NCBI RefSeq assembly: GCF_019320115.1
Contig: NC_089589.1
Coordinates: 17,051,641-17,115,640, forward strand
Direction of reading: 5' to 3'
Source of the DNA: Miscanthus floridulus
Taxonomy: Eukaryota > Streptophyta > Magnoliopsida > Poales > Poaceae
Length of the DNA stretch: 64,000 bases
Shown here: one piece after another, positions 34,550 to 47,300 of the stretch
Layout of the letters: the number at the start of each line of letters is the position of its first letter
How positions within the stretch are numbered: the first letter of the stretch is position 1
Position numbers and translations under genes: made by a program
The notes under the pieces: generated by a model
Told to the model about the DNA's origin: nothing
Database searches by the model: none
What the model saw: only the letters and a program-made list of their open reading frames with translations

Positions 34550-35368
34550 ATGGAGGCTGCAGTAAGTTCCACCATGGGGGCCATGGGCCCTGTTCTCAGG
34601 AAGCTCGATCTGCTGCTAGCTTCCGAATCTCGGCTGCGGAAGACGGTGAAGGACGGAATCGGACTCCTCAAGCAAGATCTAGAGGAAGTATGCTCCGCCC
34701 TCGTGGATCTATCGATGCTGGAAACTCCCAGCCTCAGGGCCAAGTGCTGGATGGAGGAGGCGCGAGAACTGTCTTACCATATAGAAGACTTTGTCGACGA
34801 CTTGATGCTGATCCGCACAGACGCCGGTGCCAAGATAAGCAGCCATAGGGTTGGTCGCGTGAAGATTGCTCTGCTTCCCGCGCCGCCGAGGCGCAGCACA
34901 AGGGTCGCCAAGATTGCCCAATTGAGGGATCTACTGTGGCAGGCTAGCGAGCGGCTCGAAAGGTACCAGCTTGACGCTTGTTGCTCGAGCCCGAAGCATA
35001 TGAATATGATCACACAGCACTGCCGGGCTCCGGCGTTGAATGGAGATGCGGCCAATCTTGTGGGAATCGACGACTCCAGGACCAAACTGATTGAAATGCT
35101 TACTGGGGAAGCAGAGCAGCAGCTGAAAGTGGTATCCATTGTCGGACCTGCAGGTGTTGGCAAGACCACTCTTGCGAAAGAAATTTTCCGTGAACTTAGA
35201 GGCCAATTTGAGTTGCGGGCATTTGTACATGCTTCGCGAAAGATTGACATGAGAAGGCTTCTTGGGAGCATTCTCTCCCAAGTTCAGCCGCACCACCAAC
35301 TACCCTCTGTTGCTAGTTCTGTGCAGAGCCTCATTGACATTATTCAGGAACAACTCCAATGATAAGAG
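34550..35368 (+). CDS. fusion gene exon 1: coiled-coil and P-loop
   Basis: The start ATG at 34550 gives MEAAVSSTMGAMGPVLRKLD, the usual opening of grass Rx-type coiled-coil domains. An EDVID-like motif (YHIEDFVDDL) lies near residue 77. NB-ARC opens with NLVGIDDSRTKL, and the P-loop GPAGVGKTT is at residues 199-207, followed by FVHASRKIDM (RNBS-A). The frame hits TGA at 35360-35362, six bases before the donor AAGAG/gtattt. Exon 2 needs a phase-2 donor, but the exon as read is 819 nt (phase 0). One surplus base, most simply the T at 35360, explains this. As it stands the product is 270 aa and would lack kinase-2 and everything after it. A truncated CC-NB protein could in principle be made. Confidence 0.85.
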
Positions 35369-38300
35369 GTATTTTGTCTGCCCCTTTTTTTTAACCTTTC
35401 TTAGGCGTCAAAGTTATTATAATAGCTTAGTGGACTTATTACTTGATAGTAATATAGTATTATAAGTAGGTTAACAGTTTTGCAAGAGGAAGCCTCTTGT
35501 ATTGTATCTCAGATCGTACAATCCCAAATACTTGTGGTTTGACTCTACCAGAAGCATGTTGATCAATTTAAAATGGTGTTACTAACTACCTTATTTACAA
35601 CTGCAACGACTATTATGTGAAATTTTACAGCGGTTACTAGTTTTACTACCTACAGTCTAAGATGCAGAACTACCTTTTCGGGAACACATACCCACACCCT
35701 ACACTATGTGTAATCTAAGGTGTAGAGCTTAATTTTTTTATTCCTACTAGTCCAACTTGTGCCTCTGTAGTCTGCATGGGTTATTAGTTGTAAGATATAA
35801 GTCTTATAGATTCATGGATGAATGTGAGTTGACATAGCAAACTTGTATAGCTCTCTCTCGTTTATTCAAATTCTAACACCATACTTAGAGCATCTCCATG
35901 AGTTTCAAAAAAAAAAAAAACAATTGGTAATCAATGAGTTTTCCAAGTGGAAAAAAAAGTTAGGAGCACATTTTGTTGGGTTCCTCCAACCGTTTCCAAA
36001 AAGTCGCGCAGAAGGCAATTTTGCATCAGAAATCCCGGACTATTTTCAAATCATTCCAACCCCTTTTATACTTTCCTTCTCTCCTGTACATATGCATTGG
36101 AACCCTATTCTTACTCTTATTCTTCCCCTCATCCTTCCACCTCCATATTGGCCGATCGATACGTGCACGTATATTTCCGCACGATTGGATTGATTTTCCC
36201 AAGTGCGGAAAGATTGGGAGTTGAGATAGGGAGTTGTTGGAGAGTGTTTTTATCCAATCTTGCCAAAAAAAAAAAGATTGGGAGTAGGTTTTAGAAACTC
36301 TTGGAGATGCTCTTATATAGATACTTTATTATCTTCGTCTGGTTGTTATAGACTTTTACCTGATAAAGCGTACTTGTTATATTAATTTTTTCACAGGTAC
36401 TTCATTGTAATTGATGATTTATGGGAAGAAACAGCATGGGACATTGTAAGAGGTGCTTTTCCGGAGGGCAATAATTGCAGTAGAATTGTAGCAACTACAG
36501 AAAACATGAATGTAGCTCTTAAGTGTTGCAGTTATATGGCAGATAATATTTTGAAGATGAAACCTCTTGGCATTCAAGACTCTGGATACTTATTCTTCAA
36601 TCGAGTTTTTGGCTCTGAACAACAATGCCCTGATGAACTGAAAGAAGTTTCATATGGTATCATTAGAAAATGTTGTGGTCTTCCACTGTCCCTCATCCAT
36701 GTAGCTGGTCTTTTAGCAAGCATAGACTACTCAGAGCTGTGGTACCATATACATGGTCGTTTATGCTCCATTCTTAATAGAAGTAATACAGTTGAAGCGA
36801 TCCAGAAAAAAATACTAAACCTTAGTTACAATAGTCTTCCTTGTTGTTTGAAGACATGCCTGCTGTATTTCAATATGTACCCAGAGGGTTACATAATGTG
36901 GAAGGTTCATCTGGTGAAGCAATGGATAGCTGAAGGTTTTATTAATCCAGCAGAAGGAAAAGACAGAGAGGAAATTGCAGAGGGCTATTTTGAGGAGCTT
37001 GTCAATAGGGGAATGGTCCAACCTATGAAAATTGACTACAATGATGAGGTGTTGTCATGTACAGTACACCATATTATATTTGATCTCATTAATCATAATT
37101 CCAAGGAAGAGGAGTTTGTTGCTGCAATAGATTACTCTCAACCCATAACAGGATTTTCTACAAAGGCCCATCGACTGTCCTTCCGATTCAGTAGTGCCAA
37201 ATATGCAAAGCAACCAGAAGGAATAGTAATGTCACAATTGCGATCAATTGGCTTCTTTGGATTGCTTAAGTGTATGCCTCCAATTGTGGAATTTAAGCAT
37301 CTCCGAGTTCTAATCCTTGAATTTTGGGGCAGTCATGACAGACACATGAGTTTGGACCTCTCAAGGATTTGCATATCATTTCAACTGAGATATTTGAAGA
37401 TTTCAGGTGATATCATGGTTGAACTACCAGCCCAGATGCAAGGGCTACATTATTTGGAAACACTAGAAATAGATGCAAGACTATCTGCAGTTCCATTGGA
37501 TATTGTCCATCTTCCGGGTTTGTTGCATCTTGGTCTCCGAGCTGCAACAGAGTTACCAGATGGGATTGGCCACATCAAATCTCTAAGTACACTATTGTAT
37601 TTTGACCTCAGATGTAACTCTGAAGACAATATATGGAGCCTAAGCAAGCTGACAAACCTTCAGCATCTTCATCTAACCTGTTCTGCAGCTTTATCTAGTG
37701 ACCATCTGAAGAGAAAGCTGATACCCCTAGTTTTTTCTCTTGGGAAATTTTGCAATCTCAAATCTCTCACCCTGACTCCTGATGGGTTAACAACATCTAT
37801 TTTCTTTGATATCTGGAGCGGTATCTCCTCTCCTCCCATGTTTCTTCAGAAACTTGAGTTGTTGCCACCAATTTGCTTGTTTTACAGACTGCCCACTCAG
37901 ATTGGTGAACTGCACAAACTCTGCATTTTGAAAATAGTGGTTAAAGAACTGCAGGGAAATGATATTAGTAACATCTCTGGATTACCTTCCCTCTCAGTTT
38001 TCTCACTGTATGTGCGGACAGCTCTGACTGGAACTGTCGTCTTCAGCACCATGTCATTCCCAGCTCTCAAGTATTTCAAATTCACATGTGGTGTGATGAG
38101 TTTGGCTTTTCAGGCAGGAGCCATGCCCAATCTTCAAAGGGTCAAGCTTTGTTTCAATGCCCATAGAGGCAAGAACCATAACCGAGTGCTCGATGGCATT
38201 GAGCACCTGTTAAACCTTCAGGAGGTCGTTGGACGAATTGGGGTCCTCCCAGGTGTTGATGAATCCGACTGGAGGGTTGTCAAGTTATCGTTTGAGGATA

Positions 38301-41300
38301 TCATTAGAAAGCATCCAAGATGTCCTAGATTTAACTCACAGCTGGTAGATTTCATAGAGGAAGAATATCCTCAATTAGATAAGTTTCATCTGAGGCTACA
38401 TGGAGGTTCATCAAGTGAACATGAGATTGTAGAGAGAGCTTGCGCAGAAGATATGGACAAACACATTGATAGCAGGTATGGGTTCTTATTTGGTAATTTG
38501 TCTCTCATGGACCATCTTTACTATTACTAAGTGGAGGTTCCCAACAGAGCCTCCACGTCTCATAAGACACGCTAGAAAATAAGATAAATTTTAGAAAAAT
38601 CTCAAAAAAACAAGATTGTAGTAGTTAGCAGTGGTCGTGGTTGCACGTGCGGCAGATTGGATCAGGAGTGATGGTGGTGGAGGCTGAGGAGTGTGGAGAG
38701 GAAGGAGAGGGAACTCCTTGCTGACATCTCTGCACCAATTAGCAATGCTGGCGGATCCGCCGTCAGATCAAGTGGGGACGGTGGTGGAGGCAGGCGGGGG
38801 AGCATGGAGGGGAAATGAGGTGGAATATCTCACTGGCCTTGCTATGGTGGTTCCAGGCGGCGGCTGTGGCATAATCAGTTCTGGCGGAAGGCAGAAGCGC
38901 TTTGCTTGAGGAAGCCGGTGTCGTGGTCGAGAGCGAGAGGAATTGGAGACACGTGTGGGAGGTAGACCAAGATGATAAACTGATCTTCTTTTGATCGCTG
39001 TGGGGCCAACATTTTAGATTGAGATGGAGGCCTGATGTAGCTGGACGGGTTTCAATTTAAATCTAAACAGAGAGTGCCCTCTATGTAGTCACTTATCTAT
39101 ATCTATACCTAATATTAAATAATGAAGGGATCCTTCCAACTGTCTTTTTTACTTCCCAAAATGCCCTTACGCCCTTCATGACTCATGACTCGTACTCATA
39201 CAAGTTAGAACAACTCACGTTCAACAATAATATGGATTCCGATTCTAAGATGTATTAGGGGCTGCTGCAACACCCAGGCACATTAACAACCTACCTTGAG
39301 CCTGGCAGGAACTGAACAGTAGGTACTATTTGTGCGAATAGTGTGATGATGACCTTCCTCCCATCACATAGGCCCTAATTTGTTCGTATCCAATATTCCT
39401 GTATCTATCTATTATATTATGGGTTCAAAAATGTAAAGTAGCTCATTTATGACCAATCAGATTTCTATCTATGCTCCAGTGATGGCATTAGCTTTCCAGC
39501 CAAACTCCAATTACCAAGTTTAGGTTTTAGGGTTCATGATGATTTCATTGTAGATTTGTAGGTTACTGGATCAGAATAGGAGGACGGTAGTTGGTAGGGG
39601 GCTGTGTTAGTTTTTTTTATCTGTTTTTAGGGGTTTGCAGATCTGATAGTGCAGTGAGTCAATAAAATACTGGCAACAAGAGGTGGCCACATTACTAACT
39701 GGTGCAGATTAATCTTCAATTAAGGGTCACAAAATTTGACCACACACGTCTCAAAAAAACATTGACCACACACCTTTTTGGAAAACATAGGCATGATCCA
39801 TGGTAAACATGGCCAATTTTCTTGTCATGTCTCAAAATGTCTTAAAGGACTAAGACTCTTTTTTCCAGGTTATCTAGAGAATTCGATCTTCCACCAGCTT
39901 CTGGGACTTCATATCACCATAAATCAGGTAGCTTTGTCAGAGGAGTGGCACATTAGGGAGCACATAAATATCAGTTTCAGTATATCCATTTTTTTTTTGC
40001 TCGAATCTGATTATTATTTAAAATCTGCTATAAATTTGACAGAACAGTCACATGTTCTTAGGTTGAACAACATTTACTTGTGCTGTGGTTAGTGAAGGTC
40101 TATTTTAGGGCATGTCAGATAAGGATTTCAAAAGTCACTGTTCAATCCGGCACTCCTGTTCCACTATGTGGTTCTATATCGAAGTTTTTTTTTTTTGAAA
40201 TTGGTTCTATATCGAAGTTGGCCCTATGGCTTGTGACTTTTGTGTATCAAAAATTTCCTTTGATGGTATTCCAAATATAAGCGTACATAGTTGTCTTATT
40301 TTACAGAATAACTATTGTTTCCTATAATTGACAGATGAATATATTAAACATCATATGTTGGTAAGCATATTATGGGATGAAAGTGCAGAGCCAACAACTC
40401 TTGACTTATCACTTTTGGAAGACATCACAAATAATTTCTCTACCGAGCAAGAGATTGGTCAAGGTGGATTTGGGATGGTTTACAAGGTGTTTCTAGTTCT
40501 CAATTACAAGTTGATAAAAATTATGTATCAAGGCTTCGCCCAAATACTTGTCCTTATACTAACACAAGTGTCGATAAACAGGGAATCCTTGGAGATGGAT
40601 TAATTGTTGCCGTGAAAAGACTATGTGGGCCGCGTGGAACTGTTGATGGAGAATTGGCTCGTGTGGTTGATTGTTTAATGACAGTTAAGCACAGCAATAT
40701 AGTACGGTTTTTGGGCTACTGGGCACACACGCAACCTATAGAACAGGAGGGGGAAAACTTGCGTATAGAACAGCAAGATATATTGCTGTGCTTTGAGTAT
40801 CTGCACAATGGAAGCCTCAGTAGGCACATTACTGGTATGCATATTAGTTCAGAATTATTATTGGTATTGATAATAATGAGATGTAGTTGATTTCGGTCTT
40901 ACCTATTAAACAAAAGGTTTAGTTCAGCAGGATTACAGAACTCATTTCGTCTGTGAAATAAGCATAATGCGATCAAAAACTAAAATTTAAAGATCAACTA
41001 TTGTTAGATGGTGTTTGTGGGTATTAGGACTTGCTTTTGCTGATGGCAAAGAAGACTTCACGTTCTAAGAATTATCTTTACTTATGCAGAAGAATCCTGT
41101 GGGTTTGAATGGCACACACGCTATCAAATAATGAAAGGAATATGTCAGGGCTTGGATTATCTTCATGCAAATCGTATTGTCCATTTGCACCTCAAACCAG
41201 AGAATATACTACTTGATGCTAACATGGTGCCAAAAATAACGGACTATGCTTATTCAAGATTGTTGGGTGAAGATAGGCGAACTGCAACTAAAGAAATTGT

Positions 41301-44300
41301 TACATTGCTGTAAGCTAATTATATGTTGAATAAATACTCCATTGTTTTCCTAAAGATCATCTGAGTTTATTCTCTAGATCCCTATTTATTCATTGTTAAT
41401 TTTCGTGTAGGGACTATATGGCACCAGAATATCATGAAGAAGGAGCAGTCAGCTTAAAATGTGACATATACAGTTTGGGTGTTATAATCATGCAGATGGT
41501 GACAGGACACAAGGACCACCCTAACATAAAAAGTGTAAGAACAATTTTATCAAATCACTTAAGATTTATCCATGTCCAAAATCTCACTTTCATTTTCATT
41601 TTGGATGTTATCCTTCTTGAGGGCATATTTGACACTTTACAAATTTAGGGGAAACTTGGTTACTCAAAAACACTATATACGGGCATATGGTTGAACTTAT
41701 TTAGGCAAGTCCTCTTTTAGGAGTTCCATATTTAGTAGTTTTACTTACTTAAGCATCTCTTTTGAGTCTCAGTCATTAATGTGGGGACTTTTGCTTAGTA
41801 GCATATTTCTAACAACATTTAACCAACCTATGAACTGATTTGGCAACAAAAGAATGATTGAAACACATATGTGGCTTGAAGTTACCATTTGTATCCTTAC
41901 ACACCCCCTCCCCAACACCGTCTTTAGAGGCGACAATGGAGGCGCTATTGCTGGCACCACTTATGCCCCCTCCACAGCACAGGCAATGCAGAGGCTGCCA
42001 CAACGCCTAGCCAATGATGGCAAAGGTGGTGGCAGTGATCATCATCCGCGTTTCCTCTCCTCTCCTTCTCTCCCCTAACTTGCAATTGGATCAAGGCATA
42101 TTGCCATTGGTTGGATCCATGTGGGTCTAAAGACAAACAATGTTTCTTCAGTGCAAAGCAGGCGGAGTCCCATGGTGTTAGGTTTGGTAGCAGCCACCGA
42201 GTTGCCGCTCGTGGTGGTGACCACTGAAACGCAATATTCATGGTTGGGGGGTGTGACGATGGATGGAACCAGGGCTCTTGGCTATGGCCTCCTCTTCCCA
42301 GCCTTCGCATCCTAGCGCTATGGGGCGCAGGGAGGTGTGTAGCATTGGTGGATGGCTATCCCTCCTCATCTTCCTTTGACACCACAGACATGACAACAGT
42401 GACTCATGACATGGTCAGATTCCTTGGTTAGTGCTTGGCGAGCCATGTTTTCACTGGCATCGCCTCATGGGCTGGTCTGGTGCTCATATAGTGTATCTTA
42501 TCTTGGGTAGGTCGTAGTGGTCCATTTCCATGCTGTTTGGTCATCTAGTTGCGCTCTCTTGGTAGTGGTGGTAGCCTTGTGCTGATTAAGAGAGGTGATG
42601 GGTGGTGTATCTGTTGACATTATTACATGGGATGACATCTTCTGGCAATTCGTTCGCCTCGCCTTGCCAAGGATGGAGAGTAGATTTGGCTTGCTTGACT
42701 TGGTGGAGAAAAGGAAAAAGTTAGGTGGATATTAGTATGCACGGGGCGTGCTGTTGGATCACGAGGTTTGTTGTATAGTGATTCAGATCTTACTTGTAAT
42801 AGGACTCGAGTGGTGTGCTATTAGGACTTCTAATCCTATTAGGACTTAAGTGTAGAATCCTACTAACAGTAGGACTCCTACTTGTATGTATGGGGGCTTT
42901 GAAGTGGACTTGAGTGTAGAATCCTATACAAACAAGGTATATAAACAAGGGGTGGAGGCCATAGGTATCATCGTCCAAGGTTTGGAAGAAGCAATTAGGA
43001 GCGCTCAAGAAAATTAGGCTAGATAGTTCTATTACACTAGATTCTTGTATATGGCAAGAATCAATGAACCCTAGAGGGTTAAGTAGGGTTGTGAGAGAAT
43101 GACAATCATTTGTACTCTTTTGGAGTTGTGTTTATAGAATTTACCAAAATCCTAATATCTTGTTGTGATTGCTTCAACATCGTCATCTACGGTGCAAGCT
43201 TGTGTCATACCCGCAATATGTTTCAAAGATTTGCGGACTGTTATGCATAACTAGGGTATTAGATTCTAATAAGTGGTATCAAGGTAAGGTTAGATTGATT
43301 TGATTTTATGAGAAGGTTGACAGGGCTAGGAAGCATAAAATTAAGACGATGTCAAGAATGTGGAATCAAGTTGAGAAAATTTGATGACAAAAAAAATTTA
43401 GTGTGTGGTATTGTGTGGTTACAAATGTGCACACAGCGAGATCTGCTCGAATGTGCCAAAACCGGGTCGACATGCCACTGCTAGCCTGTGGCCTGTGGGA
43501 CAGTCCACGTCAACTGCACGCGGCCACTATCGACCCGACACGCACAGATCCAGCAGCCCCTATGCTAGGGTAAAACCCCCGCCACGTGGATCTGACGTGC
43601 CACCATGAACTGGCCACGGCAGCCTGCTGAGCGTGCGTAGCCACCATGACCATCGGGAGATGAAGATATACCTCTGGCATAGTGCAATTTTCTTTAATGT
43701 CACCCAATCACGCTGCTGTATGATTTCGAATTATTTGTCTACTACACTGCGTACTTCTTGCTTTTACATGTATAGTATCAGTTTTATGGTATTCCCGCTG
43801 TATCAGCTGAGTATTTGGTATATTATATGAAATTCAATGCACCCCTGACGTTAATCACATCTCTGTTATACAAATTGATAGGTGCTTGAAGGCTGGAGGA
43901 GTAGGTTGGAATCTGATACATCAGGGAGACACACAGCGTTGGAAACAGCTTATAGTCAAGTAATACTATGCATTGAAATGGGGAAAAGCTGCATGCATCG
44001 TGACCCAAGTAAGAGGCCCTGTATACGCGACATCATTGATAGGCTTGCTGACATCGAAACCAGTGAAGGATCATCAGCCACAAGCAGTGTAATTACTTTA
44101 TTTTTCTCCAGTGTTTTTCTTTATTTTTTTCACATCTCCCACGAATGTAATAAGGATTCTAGGATATATAGAAATATACTCCATCCGTTCTTTTTACATA
44201 TCATATTAGCTTTATCCTAAATCAAATATTATTATCTTTCACCAACTGTTTTAAAAAATCCTCTCACAACATATGAATTATATATTATGGAAGTATTTGT

Positions 44301-47300
44301 TATAGTGAATCTAAACATAAATCTTATGACATGAATCTGTATAATTTTTTTGAAATCAGTGGTTAAATATACAAATGTTTGATTTAGGACAAAACTAATT
44401 CGACATCTAATAAAAAACGGAGGGAGTAATGACAAGTTAAGCCAGATACGAAACACTTAAACTATTTCACGTTAAAGCTAGGACACCAGCTTTTGATTGG
44501 TGCAAGTAAAGGACGGTCTAGGTTCTGAGTGGGACAATTAAATGATGAATAGCTCTTGATTGATGCAATTAAAAGGCTGAACCTAGTGAGTACTTAGATG
44601 TGTACTCGGTCCATAAAAGAATGCAATTCTCATTTTTGAGGAGTCAAACGACTTAAAGTTTCATCAAAATTCTAGAAAAATCTACTAACAATTATAATAC
44701 AAAATAAGTAAATCGATTAAGAAATATATTTTCATAATAAACTTAGTTGGAGACATAAATATTAATATTATCCACTATAAACTCGGTCAAAGTTAAACTA
44801 GTTCGACTCACACGTATCTTATAGTTGTATTTTTTTTTTGGATGGAGGGAGTATTTTTTAACCCTAAAAATGCTAGAAGTCTTTATACTGGAGTATTTTT
44901 TAGATGGAGTGAGTATACTTTTTTTATTGAATACTGTACCTAAGAACAAAGTGTGGATTCTGACATATTTACTTTTGGACTGCAGACAAGCTCTGTTCCA
45001 AAGTTCAACGATTTTTCAATGCCATTTCCTCCTAAAGTATTACGACCGTCAGGTGAGGAGTCCGAAGCATCACTAATAACACCATCGCCTACATCGGAAA
45101 AGGACAGCTTAAAGCATCACCAGAAAATAAAAAAGTCATCAACTGGGGTGAGTTCCTTCCTCAATTCTAAATTATAAGATGTTTTGACTTTTTTTGATAT
45201 ATTGTTTTTACTACATATCTAGACATAGTATATATCTAAGTACATATATCTAGACATTATGCATATGTAAGTATATAGAAAAATTATGCATCTTGAAAAA
45301 CCAAAGCGTCTTATAATTTGGAATGAAGGGAGTACGACATGAATGTGCTATTATGATTTTTGAAGTGATAAGTACCTCTTGAAGCATAGAGCTCCGCCGT
45401 GTGGAAGACAATTATTTGCAAAAGAAAACATAAATCCTAAAGTACGCTAGGCAAGATCTCATAGTGAGACGATGCACATGATTTGCCCATTCAATGTGTG
45501 CACATGATGTTCGTGCGAAATCACGTTGGATGTCATGATGAAATTCCAACTCCACGTTTCCACTCACAAGGGTTAGTGCACACAATTGAAATCACACTAA
45601 AATAGTTGGGTCCATAATCTCACGAATAGTTTTGGTTAGCTTCTCACTCTTTATTTTGGTCCACATCAAATCGTTGAATAGAACCCATTCTGTGTGATAT
45701 AATGTTTTTGTTTGCAGTACAGATTTAAACGCTCATGTAAACACACACAGACTGAACACAATAAAGGCATGCATGCACACCTGACCCTAAAATAGGCTGT
45801 GCCAACATAGAACGTCGACTATTATTTAAAGAATAATTAGCCGTACCTGCTAGCATCCAGCTGAGTAGGAGGCTTGAACCTAATTAAGTGGCTAGGTTTC
45901 ACCACAAGGAACTAAATTAATGGACCTATGTCGTGCCACACAATCTTACCCAATGTGTTATGTGATGCTTTGTGAATTGACCATTTCATGTGTAGTGATT
46001 ATATGTGACTTAGTGGCGGGTACTAAACCATTTTGGAGAGAATGAGATCCGGCCTAGATTGTGGATGTGATGCCTGATGAATAGTGTCGTTTTCCAAAAT
46101 CCTTGAGGGAGGTCAATTTTAGCAATATTGGTAACCGTTACGGTTCTTTTTTAATGAAAAGTAACCGTTATGGTTACTCCTAGTAACCTGGGGAGTGACT
46201 CTATTTCCAGACTCCCATTGCTGCTCCATTGTCTTGCTTCTCCCGTCCTCCGCTTTTTGCGCCTGACTTTGCAATGTATGTGTTTTACTTGTTGCAGAAA
46301 AAGGTAGTTATAAAGATGAGCTTGCAAAGAGACGAAGACTGGCCCAAAATCATAAACATAGCTGCTAGCAAAGAAGGTAAACGTATTGTAGAGTACCAGA
46401 CTGTAGAGTGTAGATGCATACACACTCAGCGCGTAATTGGGGCGTGCCTAATCAATATTAACGTATTACGTATATTTTTCCTCTTTGTACCCTTCTTGTG
46501 TTTGGCTGCAGGGGTATCATCTGTGTTGAGAAAAGGGGACAACCTGGTGGTGTGCGGCACCTGCGACCCCGTCGACCTGCTCAGCAGTCTGCGCAAGCAC
46601 TGCCTTGGCTACGTGCAATCAGTGTCGGATGGTCCTGGGAACTCAAATAAGGTGAGTAAATTGAAGTCTCCCGCTCGAGATACAAGCGGGTTTGTCTGCG
46701 AACCTGCATATAAGCTTTAATTTTACGGGTAATCCGCACCAACCCGTCAAATTAAGCTTATATAAAGATTTGTAGACAAACCCATTTACATCCCAAACTC
46801 TAGGGTAGGATATAAAGTAGGCTAAAGAAAGGAGAAAGACTCAATAACTCCCCCGTATTAATAATGTTCGTCCTTATAAAACATATTTTAAAATAAGCAT
46901 AATATTTTTATAAATTACTCAACGGCTGCTATTAGGAAAGATAATGCAAAGAGACCTTCTAAGCTTGCATTCAAATTACCAAATGTGCCATTATGAAAGA
47001 TAATATAAGTAACATCTCTTAATTTGTATCTGAATTATGCACCTCAACCATTGTTAAAAATAATAAAAATCTTTGCTAAGCTTGCTTCTCCCGTTCTCCG
47101 CTTTTTTGTGCCTAACTTTGTATCTAAGCTTGCTTCTCCCGTTCTCCGCATTTTTGCGCCTAACTTTGCGATGATGGTGTTTCATTACTTGTTGCAGGAA
47201 ACGGTACAAATAGTTATAAAGATGGGCCTGCAGAGAGATAAAGCTTGGTCCAAAATATGGTCCAAAATAAGAGAGATAGAACCTACGACCCATGGAGGTA

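Noticed and set aside
38476..38530. Stop at 38528-38530 as the true end of the NLR
   Set aside because: Possible, but a donor at 38476 with phase-matched exons into the kinase and HMA parts is the better explanation. It remains the main alternative.
39080..39430. Helitron 5' end (tctatatctatacctaatattaaa)
   Set aside because: No matching 3' hairpin with CTAG was identified, and the similarity is short and AT-rich.
42090..42440. ORFs in the GC-rich part of intron 7
   Set aside because: No domain or splice support, and they lie between two phase-matched kinase exons.
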